Notes under the pieces: model-generated
The model's input: only the letters and a program-made list of their open reading frames with translations
Told to the model about the DNA's origin: nothing
Databases searched by the model: none
Part shown: positions 39,166-50,840 of the stretch, piece by piece
Position numbering within the stretch: the first letter of the stretch is position 1
Layout of the letters: each line of letters begins with the position of its first letter
Made by a program: the position numbers and the translations under genes
Source of the DNA: Perkinsus olseni
Lineage: Eukaryota > Perkinsozoa > Perkinsida > Perkinsidae
Length of the DNA stretch: 64,000 bases
Assembly: GCA_013115135.1 (NCBI GenBank)
Contig: JABANP010000012.1
Span: 186,001 to 250,000, forward strand
Direction of reading: 5' to 3'

Positions 39166-40491
39166 TCAGTCTTGAATTGCCACACCCTCAGTTATTTGTT
39201 CTCCCTCGCTTTCCAGTAGAGCTCTTGCTGCTTTCCCGCAAGCCAAAAGCAAATCGAAGGGAAGCAGCTCATATTTCCCCGTTAATAACGGCCAGGCTCT
39301 CTCGGTCAACTCATCGGCCCGAGCGTGGTGAAGTGGGTAGCCGGATGGGGGTTTCCTGAGCAAGATGGATGCGCACGTCTCGTGTCCGATCGCCTCACAT
39401 TTTTCCAAAGCTTAGCACCGAAAGTGCTATGATCTTGATCTTTCCAGTGCTGGGGACGAAGGCCATCTCGACACCTCGCTTGTTTGTCATCTGAACGCTC
39501 ACAATACCCTTCCGAAGAGAGTAAGACCGATCCGCTCCGAGCTACAATTTTCGACGCTGATATCAAACGCACTCAATGCGCATCGGTCACAATTCCCGGA
39601 ATTGATCTCAAATCGGGAACACTTGCCTCATCACGGGACCAAAACTCCCATCTTCCACAGTCTTTTGAGGTGATATCGCGAAGGGTGTCGAATGCCCAGC
39701 GGTATACACCAAAGTGCGCTGGATCGATACCATACTCGGGGGTATCACTGTAGGCCGAGAGATCATCACCGAGGCCCTCATGGATCCTCCGGTCCAACTG
39801 CTGTTGGCAGGTCAGACCATCCCCTTCGAGTTGTGTGGGCATGAAGTACTTCAAATTGACGTAGTACTTCGACATGTACCTGAACAGGCCGAAGTAGGAA
39901 GGAAAGAACCCGTCCGTAGCCGCATACTCGAAAGACCCGGAAACCTCCTCTTCAGCGATAAGCGTCCTGAAGGGGCTCGAGCTGTTGCCGCCTGAGGTAC
40001 TGCTGTCTGACCTGATAGAGAACAATTCTCTCCCGACGCTTGCAAAACACTGACCTCCAATGAAAGTTGATGCAATCAGTGTGATAAGGCTTCTCGGGCG
40101 ATTCACGGTGAGCCCACACGGTAACCTCCGCTTCGCTCCCCTGAGACGACTCCGACAGATCGTCTTGCATTTGGGCTACTACCCTCTCGCCACCCTTCCA
40201 GTTTGAGTAGCAGGTGTCCTCGCCTGCGCTAGAAGCTATGTCGATGGACGAAAGATCACCCAAGAACTTCTCGAATTTTTGCTTTTGTACTTCTTTCCGC
40301 AATTTTTTCATCTCTCTCAGGCCCACGATTTCCAAATGAGGGTCAGCAAAACTCTGAGAGAGAGCGCTCGTCTCTTGAGGACGACTGTAGGGCATCGGAC
40401 GACTATGCGTTGGTCTCCGGGCCTGAAAACAGAGACGAGGCAGAGCCAAGGGAAGCATGGCTGTCGAGACAGGAATACTGTCACAGGACAA
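39166..40491 (-). CDS. G-family paralog G1
   Basis: First (3'-most on the plus map) of seven tandem paralogs. Exons on the minus strand: a possible leader (MSCDSIPVSTAMLPLALP), then an exon starting near 40424 with RPMPYSRPQE and a Lys-rich helix up to CYSNWKGG; then EVTVWAHRESPEKPYHTDC; the core exon with GLFRYMSKYYVNLKYFMP, LTCQQQLDRRIHEGLGDDLS, YGIDPAHFGVYRWAFDT and WEFWSRDE; then NKRGVEMAF...IALSVLS; and the last exon PSGYPLHHARADELTERAW to a stop at 39166. The intron after WSRDE begins GCAAGT, a GC-AG intron. All exons read in frame. Function unknown; the signal-like start is less clear than in the other members. Confidence 0.6.
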
Positions 40492-41338
40492 CCTACCGCA
40501 TGCGTATCATTCCATATCGATTAAAACTGAATCACTGTTAATGTTCAAAGAGGCCTTACCCTGGGAGCAAAAATCTCAGTAATTATCGCCGATATGACAG
40601 CAGCAGTCGGCCGATAGGGGAGGAGAGTCATTATTACGACAAGATATCAGCGAAAGTTGTAACACACTGAGAATTACCTAGTACCCTTCCCCCTATCAAT
40701 AGTGAAAAGTTTCGTATAACTCGTGCTACCACAAGATTTATGATGATCATTTCTCCGCGTTACGATGGAAACGTGGGCCACCGAGCAACAGAATCTGGCT
40801 GTAATATGATATGGCATACATGAGCCCATCGGAACAAATGCGACTCTGGACCCAACCCCGTCAACTTCAGTCAGCGAATGCATACCAATTCGCATCAAAA
40901 GATTCGGACAGAGGTTGACCTCGCGAGTCATGCGGCGTGATGGGATGAATACAGGACTTTTGCTGCTAACTGTTGCGATAATTTCTTGTCACTTCGCGGC
41001 TAGAGTATTCAATCTGCCGGTATAAGTCCTTCCATGGTCATGAATAAGACACAAAGCGGACAGATCGAAAGTCACGATGAGTTTTTTTTACAGCCTGAGG
41101 GCTCCTCTCAAGAAAGTCTTCGGAAAGTCAACTCAGGAAGATCAGATAATTGCGACCGTAGTGTCTGCGAGAGCTGGCGAAACTTCGAAACAGCTCCTTA
41201 CGCATTACTCTAAGCATTGTCAACAAAACAGATCCACCAGTCACAGCGACACACGTCAGTACACGTTAACAGGTAGCAGCAAGCGGCAACACAAACATCT
41301 CTGCATGAGCATGAAAGTGTCATAGTCTTTCAAGCCCC
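40492..41338. other. Spacer between G1 and G2
   Basis: No supported coding sequence. The signal exon of G1 could lie here but I could not identify it. Confidence 0.35.
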
Positions 41339-43465
41339 TCTGAGGACAGCCTGATGTATCAGTCGAATTGCGACCGCCTCAGATGACGGTTTCCCTTCAC
41401 CACCCATAAGGACTCTCGCTGCTCTTCCACAGGCCATAAGGAGGTCGACTTCAGAATCATAGCCCCTTTTACAAACGACTGAGCTATGCTCGTCAAGTTC
41501 TCAGCCCGGGAGTGATGAATTGGGTACCCGCTTGGGAGCCGCCTGCTCAAGATGGGTGAAGAGAATCAACATCTGCAACTCCGACATAAACTCGTCTTAC
41601 ACTTTGCGATGGCTGATAACAGTGAGAGATAGGATCTTGAACTCTGCCATGCTGCCAAGTTCAGTGTTGGTGGGCAAGGCTAGCTCCACGCCTCGCCTAT
41701 CCATTTTCTAAACAACAACTTGCGTAGTGCTCACTTACAGATCCTAGAGAGTCGCTCTAGTGGGTGTACGAGATCTAAACTGACACTATAATAATAACTA
41801 TTTCGTTGGACGGCACATACTGCCGTATCATACTTGTCGCCAGCGACAAGGTATATTATTGCTATACTCTTGTCACCGGGTTGTATTTCAGCGATTTTCG
41901 CTTTCGAGCAACACAAGGCTGTCCTGCTGGACTGTATGAGCGTCGATGGTAAGTGAAGATGTCTCTCGTCATTCTCTATCTTGTTCTCTACCAGCTGAGT
42001 TCATTAGCTCATTAACTGATGACGGTGAGATACTCCCTGAGTTCTTTATCCCTTATTTTTGAGCCTCGATGAAGTGACCAAGTCAGGGCGTCTCGCAGCA
42101 GAGTGACAGGGTGCTCGCTCCCCGGGCAATAGCAAGTGCACTGTCTACATTACACAATGGAGCTGTGCTAATACTAGCTTCGCAATATCAAGTACCATTC
42201 TCTCAACTATTCCACCTTTCTATCTGCTCTATCTCGTTCACTATGAGCCCGATCTACTTATGTTGTGTTCTACAACTACACCTACTGCAACGAGATAGTG
42301 CACAAGAGCAGGAAGATTCCGGAATTTCAGCCGGTGAGACGCTCACGTCATCAAAGGACCAGAATTCCCATCTTCCCGCCCCGATGGAGGATATCGTTTC
42401 AGCTACCCCCGGACGCCAAGCTGTATACACCTGAGTTCATCGGATACACGCCCTCCTCGAAGGCAGAAAGATCATCACCGTTTTCATCCCAAATCATCCT
42501 ATCCAACTGCTGTCGGCAGGTCAGACCCTCCAGTGAGCTTGGTACGGGACATGAAGTGCCTCAAGTTGACGTAGTACTTGGACATGTACCTGAAGTAGCG
42601 TCTCAGCGACTAAACCAGAGTACCAAACTACCAATCGTAATCGGGGACCTGACGCTCAGGAATGATCCACCCGAAGAAGCCTGAAGGTTCGTCGGAATCT
42701 GTAGAATCGTTGAACCTGCAAGTATAGTGATCCCATGCATCACTCGGTCACCACCCAGCCACCTCTCGTGAAAGCTGGCGCAATCAAGATGATAAGAATC
42801 TTTCGGCGACCCCCGCCAAGCCCACAGTGTAGCTATCGCATTGCTTCCCTAAAGAGGAATCTTTCCGCGGCTCACACACAGCGAACCAGCGCCTACGGTC
42901 TTGTCATCTTTCCAAGTCGAGTGACACGCATCCTCACCCCCACCAGAAGCAAGGGTGACACGTGAGAGTTCATTTAGCAGCTCATCAGCGTTTTGCTGAG
43001 CTATTTCGAACTCCAACAGTTGCATTTCTTCTCTGTTCGGATACTCGTGCTCAGGCCGCTCTGCCGAACGGCGACCGTAGGGCGTCGAGCGTGCCCTTCT
43101 AGCCTGAAAACGAGGGGGGTTCACCATCGGGCATGGGGGTGAAGTACAGGAGAGCAGACCAAACAATAATCGTGTTTTGAGCAAACAAGAGATGATCATC
43201 CTCGCATCTGATGGGAATTTCGCGCTCACGGAAGGACAACCATAAGAGAATCACCCATCACTCGATAATTCTGAAGCGCCCCGATGGGATTGCGGAGATC
43301 ATTGTAGAACACTGTCCAACACAACAGTAGTGGACCAATCAGAGAGCGACGAAGGGGTCGTTTCACCTGTAGAGCAGAACGAGGGTCCTTTGGAGCACCG
43401 ACCATCGCCATCACCATCAACCACGTCACGGTGGCAATCGTAACATAGGGCTTGAAAAACGTCAT
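41339..43465 (-). pseudogene. G-family paralog G2, broken
   Basis: A signal-peptide exon starts at 43465 (MTFFKPYVTIATVTWLMVMA), followed by RSTPYGRRS, NELSRVTLASGGGEDACHST and WKDDK, then ATLWAWRG..YHLDCASFHER. The core exon is damaged: two in-frame TAG codons precede RYFRYMSKYYVNLRHFM, and a small deletion after KLTGG shifts the frame before LTCRQQLDRM. RRGVELALPTN..KILSLTVIS is present. The last exon begins PSGYPIHHSRAENL but shifts frame before a DLLMACGRAARVLM stretch that matches G1. These several lesions mark it as a pseudogene. Confidence 0.65.
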
Positions 43466-43855
43466 TACTACAGGAATGGCATGCGGTTTCCTCGAGCAAC
43501 GCCGCAGCAATCTAGCGAACCGAATTAGAGGCCAGAGCTGCTATCAACCTGGGAGATGATTCGTTCAAAATCGCTCGTCCGAAGAATTCGACAGATCGAT
43601 GGCTGTGCGAATTCAATTAGAACGACCAAGTTCTCGGAGCCCTGCGAGCGCTCCACGGCTCAGCGGAGCCGACAGGTAGCCGGGCGCTGCTCACTACTGA
43701 ACCACTCTCGAACGAAGAAGTTGCCCTCCGACACAACAGAATCACCAGACAGTAAGACAATGCACAACATGGATGAGTAGTGAACAGCGAGGACATCGGG
43801 TCAGCAGGTGGCCTTGCTCTAGAGGACTTCCTTGAGCAGTACAGAGTGTATCAGC

Positions 43856-45488
43856 TCAAGCGAGCGCCACCAAGATGGGTGGCTGAGATTTCTTCCCGCG
43901 AGGAAGCTCTGCTGCCTCACCGAGAGTTAGAAGCTGGTTCAGCGCAGCGTACTCAGTTTGCCCTTCCAAGAACGAGCGACTCTTCCTATTCAACTCCTCG
44001 AGGTTGGAGTGGCGGACTGGGTAGCCGTCCGAGATCGCCCTGCGAATTGCGGAGAGGGTGGTAGGCGTCTTGATCAGGACCATCTCGGCTTACACTTGAT
44101 ATGGGCTGATCACACTGAGTGATACGATCATGTACTTCTCAACCTTGTTGGCCCAGCGAAGCTCCACGCCCCGCTTGATTCCAGCCTGAAGGGCTCTCGA
44201 GCTCGGTTCTCGGGAAAGGATACGAGCGCCTTGCGGATGAGAAGCTAGGTTGAAGCTCACCTTATCGGAGAACCAGTACTCCCATTTTCCCGACGCATCC
44301 GAAGAGATGGTACGGACGGTGTCGAATGCCCAGCGGTATACACCAAAGTGCGTTGGATCGATACCATACTCGGGGGTATCACTGTAGGCCGAGAGATCAT
44401 CGCCGAGGCCCTCATGAATCCTCCGGTCCAACTGCTGTTGGCAGGTCAGACCATCCCCTTCGAGTTGTGTGGGCATGAAGTACTTCAAATTGACGTAGTA
44501 CTTCGACATGTACCTGAACAGGCCCGAAGTAGGGAGAAAGGAAGAGCCCGACCGCAGCCACCACGCATACTCGAAAGAAGTGGGCATCTCGTCATCAGGG
44601 ATAAGCGTTCTGAAAAGGTTTGAGCGGTCGTAGTACGGCGTGGCACCCTCGCATCTGACAAGACTCTCTTCCCACCCAACAGTCTCGGCACAGGTCACCT
44701 CTGATGGAAGCTGATACAGTCGAGATGATAAGGCTCATTGGGAGCCCCACGGCGGGCCCAAAGTGTAGCCGTCGTCACGCTGCCCTGAGGAAGAGACGCC
44801 GGACAACTACTCCTAACGGCGCTGCTGACAGCCTACCGGAGTCTTCTCATCCTTCCAGGTCGATTGGCAGGTGCCATCACCCCTACTGGTAGGAGCTACG
44901 CCGAGGCTCGAGAAACTCCCCATCATCTCGTTGAATTGCTGCTGGGCCCGCAGCCGTTGTAAGAGAGCTTCCCTCTCTTCCAAACTTTCTGTCTTCCTCA
45001 AATGAGCTCTCCGACTTCCTCGTGCCCGACCATAGGGCGATGAGCGCTCCGCCCGATCCTGAAAGCATGCGGCCTAGTAGGACTTGACAAAGCCGTTTCC
45101 TCCAACCGAGGCTGCCAACAGAAAAAAGAACAGATTTCACGCGCGTTCTCAGATTGACAGCTCCGGCTAGGAGTCCACCTGACGGGAGAAAAGAAATCGT
45201 TCGATCAAATTTCGGTTTGGCCGAATCATTGCCCGGCCGCGACCAGCACATGAAAGTTGATAGGAAGTTCGCAGTACTAGGTTATGAGCGTGTCTCTGAG
45301 CATGTTGATTCTTCCGGCAACGTGAGTAAGGGCTCCGTCAGAGTTTTTCGGAGACTCGCGGATAGACGATCTAACTAAGATTCCGTTATAGCTCTTCCCT
45401 CACCCTGATGGGACCTCCTGCCCCTCACACCGGCCATCACCATGCATGTCACCACGACCGTCGCACAATGAGGGAAGGGGAGTTTCAT
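43856..45488 (-). CDS. G-family secreted paralog G3
   Basis: The clearest model for the family. Exon 1 (from 45488) is a signal peptide, MKLPFPHCATVVVTCMVMAG. Exon 2 ends with a coiled stretch (EEREALLQRLRAQQQFNEMM) and CQSTWKDEKTP. Exon 3 reads GSVTTATLWARRGAPNEPYH then LDCISFHQR. A 44-nt intron (GTGACC...GTCAG) leads to exon 4, the core: FRTLIPDDEMP, LFRYMSKYYVNLKYFMPTQL, LTCQQQLDRRIHEGLGDDLS, GIDPTHFGVYRWAFDTV and WEYWFSDK. Exon 5 has KRGVELRWANKVEKYMIVSL. Exon 6 has GYPVRHSNLEELNRKS and ends PPILVALA. Every junction keeps frame. No domain recognised, no membrane helix after the signal, few cysteines. Confidence 0.7.
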
Positions 45489-45851
45489 TGTGACGGGGAC
45501 AACAAGCGACTAACGATTTTCGAGCGTGAGTTCCTCAGAACGAGCTGCTGCTACAAACTATCGAGTTGAACTGGATGCAGGAGGGGCGAAAACAAGAGCC
45601 GGAAATTGACTGGAAAGCTGTGCGCCAGTGTTCACAGCATTTCCGACACCCTTTGCTCTGTGTTGAATGCTTGTTTGCAGGGAAGGTCGGGTTCCGAGAA
45701 TTGGGCACTTCGGCCGACAGAGTAGCTTTCCCCCCAGACCACGACACAGAGCATATTCCTCGATGACACAGCAGAGTCATGGCGCACAGTCATACACGTG
45801 AAACAGCAACAGCAGACAGAAAGATCATCAACCCATCGCTGTCTTCTCTCA

Positions 45852-47872
45852 TCAGCCTTCGGGAGCGTCGTTGAGCAAAGCATCAAATATGATGCTCGGG
45901 TCGAGGGGTCGTCATTGTCATTAACGTCCTCTTCAATCAGCCGGCCCGCCAAGTGGTTGTAATCGAGGATCGGGTTGGCTCCAGGCAGCCATGTGTTAAC
46001 GTTCATGTACTCGAGGTTCGAGTAGTGTATCGGGTGGTTCTCTGGAATGGGCCTGGCAAAGAGGGATGGTAGGACGCTGAACCAGCACATTCTCAACCCA
46101 CATGTTGTAGGGGCTGATGATGGTGAGGGACACGATCATGTACTTGCCAGTGTCCCTCGACCAGACCAACTCCACTCCTCGCCTTGTCCCGTCCTGAGCA
46201 TTCTGGGTCACCCAAAACGTGATCACTAGACGAACTCCCGAATGAGGTACGAATGCACAGTACAAACGCTGGCAAAGTGAACAAGAGCGTGAACCCATGA
46301 GCTCCTGTGGTCGTTATGTAGGGTCTGTCTTCTGGCCACTTCTCTCACGAAGTCCCTCCCAGCATGAGTCCCACCTCATCGATATCCCAAAATGCTCGTC
46401 TCATCGAGCTAGCGGAGATCTCGTGTGCGGTGTTGAACGCGAGGAGGTATCCGCCTGAGTGCGTTGGATCGATACCGTAGGTTGCCGAGAGATCATCACC
46501 GAGGCCCTCATGAATCCTCCGGTCCAACTGCTGTTGGCAGGTCAGACCATCCCCTTCGAGTTGTGTGGGCATGAAGTACTTCAAATTGACGTAGTACTTC
46601 GACACGTACCGAACGTCTGTGAAGCCGGGAATGTCGTCTTTGCCGATCAGGGTTCTGAAGGGGCCTGTGAGGTCGCTCAACAGTGTGGTATCTTTCAACC
46701 TGACAAGACCCTCCACCGACCTGACAGCGTAAGTACCGGTCACCTCTGATGGAAGCTGATACAGTCGAGATGATAAGGCTCATTGGCATACTCGCGGCGG
46801 GCCCACAGTGTAGCCGTCGTCACGCTGCCCTGAGGGAGACATGACGACAACAGGTTCTCCCAAATATCAATACTGGGAGACTACCCCGATTATGCTGTCT
46901 TTCCAGGTCGAGTAGCAAGCATTTTCCATGCCCACACCGTGGGACCCAGCCACCAACCCATTGGCGTTCAGCCGATCGTCTTGAGAGAATCCCAAACTCG
47001 GAACCCCCATGGTCAACTCGTTCTCATTTTCCCCATCGCCTTTAGACAGTCCGAGACTCGAGAAGCCATTGATCAATTCGTTCTCGTTCTGCTGATGGTC
47101 TTTGAGAAAACCCAGACTCGAAATCCCCGCTATCAACTCGTTCTCGTTTTGCCTGTCCACCTGAGAGCTTCCCCGAAATCTCATTCGAGCTCAGCTGTGC
47201 TACTTGAGATGAGGTGAGCCTCCGGAGACTCGGTACAGAGCGCTGGGAATTCTTTCCAGCCACCTGCAGGGTCTTGCCTGGACGACTATAGGGTTTCGAA
47301 CGATCCCTGCCAACCTAAAGGAGCTTGTAGTTGAAAACTCCTCAGGAACCGACAGATGACACTTCCACCTCTTCGCTGAAGTTTTATACACAACCGTAGA
47401 GAGCGAACGCAGAACTACGTCCACATCCTCGAAATCGGGCCATTGAGCTAGCTAAAGGTCATAGAATTTCCCCTTCCGAAAGCCCGTCCGTGCCCTGCGT
47501 CCGTGTTCCCAGAATTGCGAGGAATAGTCTCCCGGTGCTAGCTTCACGAGGGGGCGAACCAGGTAGCTTTAGGAGTTCCAATCGACTTGCACTACCGGCA
47601 ATTGTGGGTCTACGATGAGAAGCCAATGAGAACACGCCCAACGCGGGGCACAGGCAATCCTTCACGGAGTTTCATCGGGATGGATGATCCTAGAAGCTTC
47701 TGATTGCGTTGCTAAGAGTGCTCAGCTACCCCATGAGAGTGGTGAGAACTCAGCCATCAGGCAACAAGAAGATTCTTCCCTCACCTTCATTGGGCCCCGT
47801 CTTTAGGCCACTGACAACAGCCGGTACAGTCCACACCGTGGCGACGGTCCCGGCATTAAGTAAGAAGATCAT
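45852..47872 (-). CDS. G-family secreted paralog G4, with internal 20-residue repeats
   Basis: Signal exon from 47872 (MIFLLNAGTVATVWTVPAVV). Exon 2 has PYSRP and then four tandem ~20-residue units of the form NENEL..G.SSLG.S.., where other members have one or two such units, ending with CYSTWKD. The exon 3/4 join uses the same short intron as G3 (GTGACC to GTCAG). The core has RYVSKYYVNLKYFMPTQL and the conserved LTCQQQLDRRIHEGLGDDLS, then YGIDPTHSGGYLLAFNTA and FWDIDE. Later exons give RRGVELVWSRDTGKYMIVSL and HPIHYSNLEYMNV. Near 45895 one base is missing before SIIFDALLNDAPEG and a stop at 45852, judged against G5; unshifted, the frame runs on to 45632. A short 5-residue SDTPE segment is absent from the core. 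Confidence 0.6.
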
Positions 47873-48289
47873 CACTGTGAGAATGAAGACTGCCGCCACA
47901 AATTCTCACAGCCAGCTCCTCGACTTAGACCGCTACCGCAACACGGTCCCCCAGACCGATCGAATGAGGGCAATACGGCAGCCAGTCGAGAAGACAAATG
48001 TGAGCGAGCCTCGGATTCGAACGCGGTCCGCACTGGAATGACTGCTCAAAAAAGCCGCGGGAACAGCTGTTCGCCTTGTCGAGAGCGAGTACGGTCGGGC
48101 TGAGGAGGGCGAGATCACACAGCTAAATCGTTTGGTCATCCACCCAGGAACGGTCAAGCTCCCAATTATCTAACTTCACATCCAGCTGTCGATATCCAGG
48201 AATGAGGGGAACAAGACAGGGCCTACGAGCTGATGAACATCTCACATGAACAGGCAAGAACGCATGGACACACCAATGGGGCGACACCA

Positions 48290-48515
48290 TCAAGGTTAGA
48301 AATAATCGTATACGTGTAAATACTAACATGAATAGTCATAAATCTATATATAAAGGATATACAGATGCCTTTAATCTATATCATAAAGCCATATGTAATA
48401 GCAAAGATACTGGCATAGATAAATTACATAAACATGTAGTAATAGTAAACTATGTATTATAACTACTATAAATTATAGTAATTATTAAATAAATATACAT
48501 AAATTATATAAAATA
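48290..48515. other. AT-rich intergenic between G4 and G5
   Basis: Strongly AT-rich and without open frames, unlike the surrounding sequence near 50% GC. It lies directly downstream of G5. Confidence 0.5.
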
Positions 48516-48526
48516 TTATACATCAG

Positions 48527-48573
<47 letters not shown>

Positions 48574-50364
48574 GCATCATCATATATCCCCCCATTATAC
48601 AAGGGCGCTTCTTCGAGCAAGGCTTCGAATATCGGCTCCGGCCAGGCAAAATACGTCTTCGAGCTCCCAATCAACGCAGCCGCTGCCTGGCCGTAAGCTA
48701 CCAAACTGAGGAGGGGCCCATTCGTATCGAAAGTGGCGTCTATATTCATTCGCTCCAGATTCTCGTGGTGTATTGGATACCCGCCTGGGATTGCCCTACA
48801 GCAGATGAGGAGTCAAGAAGGTAGCAAGCGAGCACATCCTCGACCTACATGCTAGTGGGGCTGATCACAGCGAGCGATGCGATGATAAACTTTTGGATGT
48901 TCCCCGACCAGACCACTTCCATACCGCGTCGCACGTCGTCCTGAGAGTTCCAAGCAGTCCACTAGCTAGGGCAGCTCGAACTTCATATGAGTCAGGCATG
49001 GTACGCGGAACTTTTGAAACACGGAAAAATAATATCGCAGCGATACAGCATCATCCGACTCTGAGATCCCGGGTTCTCTTTTCCGTTGAATCCAAAAGTT
49101 GCAGCTCACCCAATCAAGATCCCAGAACTCTTGTCTTTCTGCGTTCGAGGAGATCTCGCGGACGGTGTTGAACGCCATAAGGTATTCGCCAAGGTGCGTT
49201 GGATCGATACCGTTCTCGGGGGTATCACTGTAGGCCGAGAGATCATCACCGAGGCCCTCATGAATCCTCCGGTCCAACTGCTGTTGGCAGGTCAGACCAT
49301 CCCCTTCGAGTTGTGTGGGCATGAAGTACTTCAAATTGACGTAGTACTTCGACATGTACCGAACGTCTGTCCTGGGATCTCCAGGGACCTCGCTTGTGTC
49401 AATGAGCTTCTTGAAAAGGCCTGTGAGGTTGCGTAACGGTGTGGCATCTTGCAACCTGACAAGACCCCCTTCCGACCCAACAGGGTTAGTATCGGTCACC
49501 TCTGATGGAAGCTGATACAGTCGAGATGGTAAGGCTCATTGGGAGCCCCACGGCGGGCCCACAGTGTAGCCGTCGTCACGCTGCCCTGAGGGAAGAGACG
49601 CCGGAAAGCCACTCCTAACGGCGCTGGTGACAGCCTACCGGAGTCTTCTCATCTTTCCAGGTCGAGGAGCAGGTGTCCTCCAGGTGGACATTCGAGAAAG
49701 AATCGCTCAGCTCATCCCAGTCCTGTTGCTGGGTCCCGCCCTTACCGGACGTGATGTCGATGCGTGCGAGTTCATTGCTCATCTCGTTCGAGGTTCGGCC
49801 ATGTACTTGCGAGACGCCAAGGCTTGACAGTTCCGCCGTCAAATCATCGAATTTCTGCCGACTCAGTTGCGCACGATCGTACGGGCCCCGACGATTTCGG
49901 TCGGACTGAAATAGTGGGAATCGATTCTTCGCAAGTCCTCTCTGACGGTGTACTGCCATACAGGCCGCGATGATCGCAACAACATAGCCTCGGAGCTATT
50001 GCTGGCGACTAAGGTGTCCTTCTGGACTTCACGCAACGGGAGCGACCCGACTATTCGACGGAGCCACTGCATCTTGTATGATCAAATTTGAGAATTCCCG
50101 TACGATGAGGGTCGACCGTTCCGCTGCATAAAAACAGCCCACGCCTGAAATTCCTCCAAAATACGGTACTTTCTCTCGAGAATCACCGTTTTTCGGATTA
50201 GCAAACTCCGTTCTTTCCCGAGGAGCAAACTTGCCACGGCATTCGGAAAACCGACAATCTCTCCACTCACCCTGACGGGGCCCGCCTTCCAGAGCGTCCA
50301 CTCTAGTCGTCATGAGCATCAACACCATCACTACTGCGGCAGTCGGACCACGAGAGACGAACAT
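48516..50364 (-). CDS. G-family secreted paralog G5, with poly-Asp C-terminus
   Basis: Signal exon from 50364 (MFVSRGPTAAVVMVLMLMTT then RVDALEGGP). Exon 2: RGPYDRAQ, two NEL/SSLG-type units, then CSSTWKDEKTP. Core: VRYMSKYYVNLKYFMPTQL, LTCQQQLDRRIHEGLGDDLS, NGIDPTHLGEYLMAFNTV and EFWDLDW. Next: RRGMEVVWSGNIQKFIIASL. The last exon has GYPIHHENLERMNI, EPIFEALLEEAPLYNGG and a C-terminal run of about 18 mostly Asp codons, the reverse reading of an ATC microsatellite at 48527-48575; the run ends DADV and stop. The acidic tail is unique to this member, so repeat expansion has extended the protein. Confidence 0.65.
48527..48575. repeat. (ATC)n trinucleotide microsatellite within G5
   Basis: About fifteen consecutive ATC triplets flanked by AGC ATC interruptions; translated on the minus strand as Asp codons at the C-terminus of G5. 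Confidence 0.85.
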
Positions 50365-50461
50365 ATGAGAGTTGATATGACGGAGCTGAGCCGTAAGGTT
50401 CGATGTATAGCTCTCAACCTGCCCGAAATCATAGCTGCCTCCTAATTACATCATCGAGGGT

Positions 50462-50650
50462 TACAACATGCAAGAGTGAGGCCACTATGTCAGCATGTGG
50501 CCCGTGAGCGGCGGTCGAACGATTGAAGCAGGGCTGAGCCAGAGGTGTTGCCTGGAGCCCCGGATGCTGCCATTGCCACTTGGCATAGTAACCTCATTTT
50601 TGCATGTGGCATAGTGGCCTAATTTTTGCATGTGGCATAGTGGCCTCATT
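50462..50650. repeat. Dispersed repeat, copy 2, with 30-bp tandem units
   Basis: Similar to 17245-17405. It ends with about three tandem copies of a ~30-base unit containing GGCATAGTGGCCTCATTTTTGC, where copy 1 has only one. Confidence 0.6.
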
Positions 50651-50840
50651 TTTGCCTGTTCTAGTTAATCCTTTACAGCCTGTATCAGATGGGAGCATCT
50701 GTGTAGTCGATTGACCCCGTTCAGCTTCGCCCCATCGCTGAGCTACCCGACCCCAGAACAGAGCCATTGGACGCAAGAGAGGGCGTCATGCGCGAACAGC
50801 AGAACATCTCGTGTAGTTCAACATATAGCCGACGAGACGT

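Noticed and set aside
44090..44698. Reading G3 exon 4 upstream without an intron (TCAETVGWEESLV...)
   Set aside because: A 44-nt GT-AG intron with the same position in G4 and G5 joins LDCISFHQR to the core in frame.
48966..49090. Extension of the G5 core frame past WDLDW
   Set aside because: The GTGAGC after the codons of WDLDW is the conserved intron donor position in the family; the extension has no counterpart in paralogs.
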